The position numbers and the translations under genes were made by a program. 8,852 nt of DNA, taken from Scatosoma sp045660225. GTDB lineage: Bacteria; Bacillota; Clostridia; Christensenellales; Borkfalkiaceae. Below, piece after piece: positions 5,921 to 8,852 of the stretch. The stretch spans positions 1-8,852 of the forward strand of contig JAZRDK010000024.1 in NCBI GenBank assembly GCA_045660225.1, read 5' to 3'. Within the stretch, counting starts at the first letter, position 1. Every line of letters begins with the position of its first letter. The notes under the pieces are model-generated. The model did not search any database. It worked only from the letters and a program-made list of their open reading frames with translations, and had not been told where the DNA came from.

Positions 5921-5969
5921 GCGGGCAGGGCGAGTCTTTGAAAAGACAGTAAAATTTGGTCTATGGAAT

Positions 5970-5999
5970 AAGCCGAGCGTTTTTCCCGTTCGGCTTTTT
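5970..5999 (+). terminator. Rho-independent terminator after the P-loop gene
   Basis: The stem AAGCCGAGCG (5970-5979) pairs with CGTTCGGCTT (5987-5996), with one G-T pair, around a TTTTTCC loop. A T-run continues to 5999. It lies 50 nt after the stop codon. Confidence 0.88.
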
Positions 6000-6036
6000 C
6001 TTAAAAATAGGAAAAACAAAATAAGGCGATAAGGGG

Positions 6037-6089
6037 AAAATGCGCCGAAAAAGCGAAGACAGACCAAGTCTGTCTGCTTTGCGCGTTTT
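6037..6089 (+). promoter_or_regulatory. Long hairpin in the thrC leader (possible attenuator)
   Basis: The 53-nt imperfect stem-loop has up to 22 pairs: AAAATGCGC (6037-6045) with GCGCGTTTT (6081-6089), AAAGC (6050-6054) with GCTTT (6076-6080), and AGACAGAC (6057-6064) with GTCTGTCT (6068-6075) around a CAA loop. It ends in TTTT and sits 32 nt before the thrC ATG. I see no T-box sequence, leader peptide or competing antiterminator stem, and no clear promoter between 6000 and 6036. It could be an attenuator, a second terminator for the P-loop gene or an mRNA stabiliser. Confidence 0.5.
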
Positions 6090-6121
6090 GACGAGGGAAA
6101 AAACGAAGGTAGGTATAGAAA

Positions 6122-7657
6122 ATGTATTTTATCAGCACGAGAGGCGGTGAAAAGGTAACGGGCGCACAGGCAATCGTAAAAGGCTTGGCGGACAACGGCG
6201 GATTGTACGTCCCCGAAAACTTCCCCACCGTGACGAAGGCAGAACTGAGTGCGATGGCGGAAATGAGCTATCCCGAACGCGCAGCGTTTGTGCTTGGGAA
6301 ATATCTTGCCGATGATTTGGGCGCGGACTTTTTGAAGGAAACTTGCGAAAAGGCGTATTCGAATTTCGAAGGCAAAGACCCTGTGCCTTTGGTGAAAATC
6401 GACGGGAATTTATATATTTTGGAATTGTTCCACGGCCCTACGTGCGCCTTTAAGGATATGGCGCTTACCGTTTTGCCTTATCTTATGAAAAAGAGCGCGG
6501 AAATTACGGGCATCAAGGAAGATATTTTAATCCTTGCCGCAACCAGTGGCGACACGGGTAAGGCGGCGCTTGAAGGATTCCGTGACGTGCCAGGAACAAA
6601 GGTTGCCGTATTCTATCCCGACGAAGGCGTTGCGAAAATGCAACGCTTGCAGATGAGTACGCAGGCAGGTGGCAACGTTTTCGTTGCGTCCGTAGAAGGC
6701 AATTTCGACGACTGTCAGCGCGCCGTCAAAAAGATGTTCGCGTCCGAAGAATTTAACGCAAAACTCTTGAAAAAGAACACGCGTCTTTCCAGCGCAAACT
6801 CGATTAACTTCGGCAGACTTGCTCCGCAAATTGCTTACTATTTCTCCGCGTATCTTGACCTTTGGACTTCCGGTCAAATCGACGACGATGAAGTGGTTGA
6901 TTTCGTCGTACCTACGGGCAACTTCGGTGATATTCTTGCAGGCTGGTACGCCAAAAAGATGGGCTTGCCGGTAAGAAAGCTCGTTTGCGCGTCGAATAGA
7001 AACAAGGTGCTTGCCGATTTCTTCAAGAAAGGCGTGTACGACGTAAAACGCGATTTCCACCGTACCATGTCCCCGTCTATGGATATTTTGGTGTCGTCCA
7101 ACTTGGAAAGATTGCTCTTTGAAATCAGCGGAAGAAACGCCGAACTGACCGCATCGCGTATGCAGGAGCTTGCGGACAAGAAGGAATACTCGATTACCGA
7201 CAAAGAAAAGGCGATTTTGGACGAAGAATTCTTCGGCGGATTCGCAAGCGAAGACGATACGGTAGAGGCGATGTACGACGTCTTCGATGAATACGGTTAT
7301 GCAATGGACACGCACACGGGCGTTGCGCTTGCGGTGAAGTGTCAGTATAGAGAAAAGGTAGAAAAAGCCAACGAAAAGGATAAGACGCCCATCGTCGTGC
7401 TTTCGACGGCAAACCCGTACAAATTCCCCCAAGACGTTTTGTACGCGCTGTCTGGAAACGACGTAAAGGACAGCTTTAAGGGCATTAAACGCCTGAACTT
7501 ACTGACGGCGATGAAACCCCCGAAATCGTTGATGGAACTTAGATATAAGACGCCGAGATTTAAGGTGAAATTGAAAAACGACTTGAAAGATATGTCGGAA
7601 GCGGTGCTCCGTTTCGCGGAAGGTGAAATCGTGCCCGTGCCTAAAGATAGCAAGTAA
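6122..7657 (+). CDS. thrC: Threonine synthase
   Basis: This PLP enzyme converts O-phosphohomoserine to threonine and phosphate, the last step of threonine synthesis in the cytoplasm. It has 511 residues and is of the long class with its own N-terminal domain (YFISTRGGEKVTGAQAIVKG at the start). The PLP lysine is Lys111 in HGPTCAFKDMAL. SGDTG at 142-146 and PTGNFGD at 264-270 are the expected substrate and PLP-phosphate loops. The C-terminal part is complete. A Shine-Dalgarno-like AAGGTAGG (6106-6113) is 8 nt before the ATG. The gene stands alone, without hom or thrB beside it in this window. A terminator ends the previous gene upstream, and the leader carries a long hairpin (6037-6089). Regulation by threonine is possible but not shown by the sequence. 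Confidence 0.97.
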   Translation: MYFISTRGGEKVTGAQAIVKGLADNGGLYVPENFPTVTKAELSAMAEMSYPERAAFVLGKYLADDLGADFLKETCEKAYSNFEGKDPVPLVKIDGNLYILELFHGPTCAFKDMALTVLPYLMKKSAEITGIKEDILILAATSGDTGKAALEGFRDVPGTKVAVFYPDEGVAKMQRLQMSTQAGGNVFVASVEGNFDDCQRAVKKMFASEEFNAKLLKKNTRLSSANSINFGRLAPQIAYYFSAYLDLWTSGQIDDDEVVDFVVPTGNFGDILAGWYAKKMGLPVRKLVCASNRNKVLADFFKKGVYDVKRDFHRTMSPSMDILVSSNLERLLFEISGRNAELTASRMQELADKKEYSITDKEKAILDEEFFGGFASEDDTVEAMYDVFDEYGYAMDTHTGVALAVKCQYREKVEKANEKDKTPIVVLSTANPYKFPQDVLYALSGNDVKDSFKGIKRLNLLTAMKPPKSLMELRYKTPRFKVKLKNDLKDMSEAVLRFAEGEIVPVPKDSK

Positions 7658-7694
7658 TTTGTTAAACGGGTGAAAAAACGGCAGTTTTTAGGTG

Positions 7695-7734
7695 AACAAT
7701 TTGCAAACCCCTTTCAAGGGGTTTGCAAATTGTT
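7695..7734. repeat. 40-bp near-perfect palindrome between thrC and the DUF5685 gene
   Basis: The left arm (7695-7713) starts AACAATTTGCAAACCCC and the right arm (7716-7734) is its exact reverse complement, giving 19 bp with only TC at the centre. No T-run follows, as expected of a standard terminator, although the right arm itself ends AATTGTT. The right arm contains the -35 element of the next promoter. It could be a bidirectional stem-loop ending the thrC transcript or an operator for a dimeric regulator. Confidence 0.8.
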
Positions 7735-7751
7735 ACAGGGTATGTTATACT
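7723..7751 (+). promoter_or_regulatory. Promoter of the DUF5685 gene, overlapping the palindrome
   Basis: A -35 TTGCAA (7723-7728), a 17-nt spacer and a -10 TATACT (7746-7751) predict transcription from about 7758. The -35 lies inside the right arm of the palindrome 7695-7734, so a protein bound there would compete with RNA polymerase (inference). Confidence 0.65.
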
Positions 7752-7783
7752 CAAACGTACTTTGGATTGTGTAGGAGTGGGCT

Positions 7784-8680
7784 ATGTTCGGTTACCTTCG
7801 CGCGGATACGCCGTATTTATATATGAAAGACGACGTCTTGTACAAGGCGATGTATTGCGGACTTTGCAAAGGTATTTCCGACGTTTGCGGTCAAACCGCG
7901 CGCATGGGGCTTTCCTACGACGTTACGTTTTTGTCCGTGATTATGCACAATATCCTGGGCGAAGACGTCAAAATTGAAAAAAGCCATTGCTTGACGCATT
8001 GTATCCGCGCCCGTAAAATGGCGTGCGTAGACGAGCTGACGCGAAAACTCGGCGCGCTTAACACCGTACTCGTGTATTACAAATACACGGACGACATTAT
8101 GGACGGCGACAGGGGCAGGGGCAAACGATTGTGGTTTAAGAAGGGTTTTCGGCGCGTAAAAAAGCGCTATCCTGAAATCGAGCGTATCGTCCGTGAAAAC
8201 CTGGCGCGCCAGGACGAAACGGAAAAGGCGCTTGTCGAGAGTATAGACAGGGCGTCGGATGCGACGGCGACGATGCTTGCGGAATTTTCCGTGTATGCTT
8301 TGGGAGAGAAATCGACGGTGTACACGAAGAACCTGTTTTACGCCGTGGGGAAATGGATTTACCTTATCGACGCGTTGGACGATTACGACAAGGACGAAAA
8401 AAAGGGCGCGTACAACCCCTTCCGCTTGGCGTACGGGGCAACTTGCTTAAAGGCGTTGATGGAAGGCGAAAAAGGCGACGAAGTGCGTTTTGTGTTCCAG
8501 TCGCTGTTTATGGATATCCGTGAAAATTTACAAAACGTGCATCTGCCGTTTAACAGCGATTTGTCCGACAATATTTTGCTTAGAGGCATACCTGCCACCA
8601 CCAAACGCGTGATGGAAGGAAACAACGCGTGTAAAAAGTGCAAAGCGGATAAAAAAGGGAAAAGCACGGATACTGAATAA
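7784..8680 (+). CDS. DUF5685 family protein
   Basis: The protein has 298 residues, no signal peptide and no obvious membrane segment. It begins MFGYLRADTPYLYMKDD and continues YKAMYCGLCKGI, a pattern I associate with clostridial DUF5685 proteins of unknown function. Visible features: CGLC (Cys25, Cys28), HCLTHC (His68, Cys69, His72, Cys73) and a C-terminal CKKC (Cys283, Cys286), which could bind metal. There are two acidic motifs, DDIMDGD (103-109) and DALDDYDKD (196-204), in a protein predicted to be mostly helical. The acidic pair recalls the DDxxD motifs of isoprenoid synthases, but that is speculative. The C-terminus is Lys-rich. TAGGAG (7772-7777) is 6 nt before the ATG. Its own promoter precedes it, and the J-domain-like gene 42 nt downstream is probably co-transcribed. 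Confidence 0.8.
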   Translation: MFGYLRADTPYLYMKDDVLYKAMYCGLCKGISDVCGQTARMGLSYDVTFLSVIMHNILGEDVKIEKSHCLTHCIRARKMACVDELTRKLGALNTVLVYYKYTDDIMDGDRGRGKRLWFKKGFRRVKKRYPEIERIVRENLARQDETEKALVESIDRASDATATMLAEFSVYALGEKSTVYTKNLFYAVGKWIYLIDALDDYDKDEKKGAYNPFRLAYGATCLKALMEGEKGDEVRFVFQSLFMDIRENLQNVHLPFNSDLSDNILLRGIPATTKRVMEGNNACKKCKADKKGKSTDTE

Positions 8681-8693
8681 AGACGAAAAATTG

Positions 8694-8712
8694 TTTCGGC
8701 GTTTTGCCGAAA
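8694..8712 (+). other. Intergenic hairpin before the J-domain-like gene
   Basis: TTTCGGC (8694-8700) and GCCGAAA (8706-8712) form a perfect 7-bp stem around GTTTT. The Shine-Dalgarno GGGAG (8713-8717) follows directly, so the stem abuts the ribosome site. It has no T-run. It may set the relative expression of the two genes or mark an RNA processing site. Confidence 0.5.
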
Positions 8713-8722
8713 GGGAGATAAA

Positions 8723-8852
8723 ATGAAGGAATATTATAAAATTCTCGGCGTCCACGAAAACGCGACGGACGAAGAGATTACCGCAAGCTATCACCAGCTG
8801 AAGGAAAAATACGCAGAAGAGCGTTGGCTTGACGGCGAAGCGGGCAACGAAG
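8723..8852 (+). CDS. Divergent J-domain (DnaJ-like) protein, N-terminal fragment
   Basis: The gene runs off the window; 43 complete codons are visible. It opens MKEYYKILGVHENATDEEIT, a classic J-domain helix I/II start. Helix II then continues ASYHQLKEKY, and the place where the HPD tripeptide should follow reads AEERWLDGEAGNE instead. HPD is required for J-proteins to stimulate the Hsp70 ATPase, so this is likely a J-like protein that does not act as a normal cochaperone, unless the motif is displaced. The start is supported by GGGAG at 8713-8717, 5 nt upstream. It lies 42 nt after the DUF5685 gene, so they probably share a transcript and perhaps a process. The C-terminal domains are not visible. 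Confidence 0.85.
   Translation, partial: MKEYYKILGVHENATDEEITASYHQLKEKYAEERWLDGEAGNE

Noticed and set aside
5938..5967. Promoter for thrC using TTGAAA at 5938
   Set aside because: The matching -10 is poor, and transcription would run straight into the terminator at 5970-5999.
6037..6121. T-box leader for thrC
   Set aside because: No T-box consensus, specifier loop or antiterminator arrangement can be seen.
6527..7432. 301-codon open frame on the - strand inside thrC
   Set aside because: It is antisense to an unambiguous threonine synthase and arises from codon bias; there is no recognisable protein or ribosome site.

Overview
The window comes from a bacterial chromosome of moderate G+C content. 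All genes lie on the + strand. The best guess is an uncultured member of the Bacillota, class Clostridia. This rests on purine-rich Shine-Dalgarno sites, the DUF1385/PrmC/PrfA cluster, the pairing of a DUF5685 gene with a divergent J-domain gene, and a small P-loop protein of a clostridial type. These are family recognitions made by eye, with no database search.

Layout. Positions 1-197 hold the 3' end of ilvD (dihydroxy-acid dehydratase). Positions 194-460 hold a dispersed repeat (copy A). Positions 503-2335 encode an unusual 610-residue fusion of a DUF1385 (YqhQ-like) membrane protein and the release-factor methyltransferase PrmC. It is followed 18 nt later by prfA (2354-3421), whose product is the PrmC substrate. 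A second, longer repeat copy B (3423-3834) and a strong terminator end this unit. A class I aminotransferase (4035-5234), a 135-residue P-loop protein (5513-5920) and threonine synthase thrC (6122-7657) follow. The aminotransferase and P-loop genes each have a promoter and a terminator. The thrC leader carries a long hairpin. A 40-bp near-perfect palindrome overlaps the promoter of a DUF5685 gene (7784-8680), which is followed by the start of a J-domain-like gene (8723 to the window end).

How the genes fit together. The PrmC half of the fusion is expected to methylate the GGQ glutamine of the neighbouring PrfA, so these two genes form a functional pair in translation termination. ilvD, the aminotransferase and thrC are amino-acid metabolism genes, but they sit in separate transcription units. 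The DUF5685 and J-domain genes look like a two-gene operon of unknown role.

The most notable signal is the repeat family. Copies A and B share a 122-nt unit that aligns without gaps and has 16-bp imperfect terminal inverted repeats. It contains two 13-nt blocks that differ almost completely between copies, yet in each copy the two blocks remain complementary to each other. This covariation argues for a selected stem in RNA or single-stranded DNA. A second conserved module of 123 nt (118 identical) follows. Copy B also carries 67-bp tandem units. Both copies start at, or one base after, a stop codon. I do not recognise this family.
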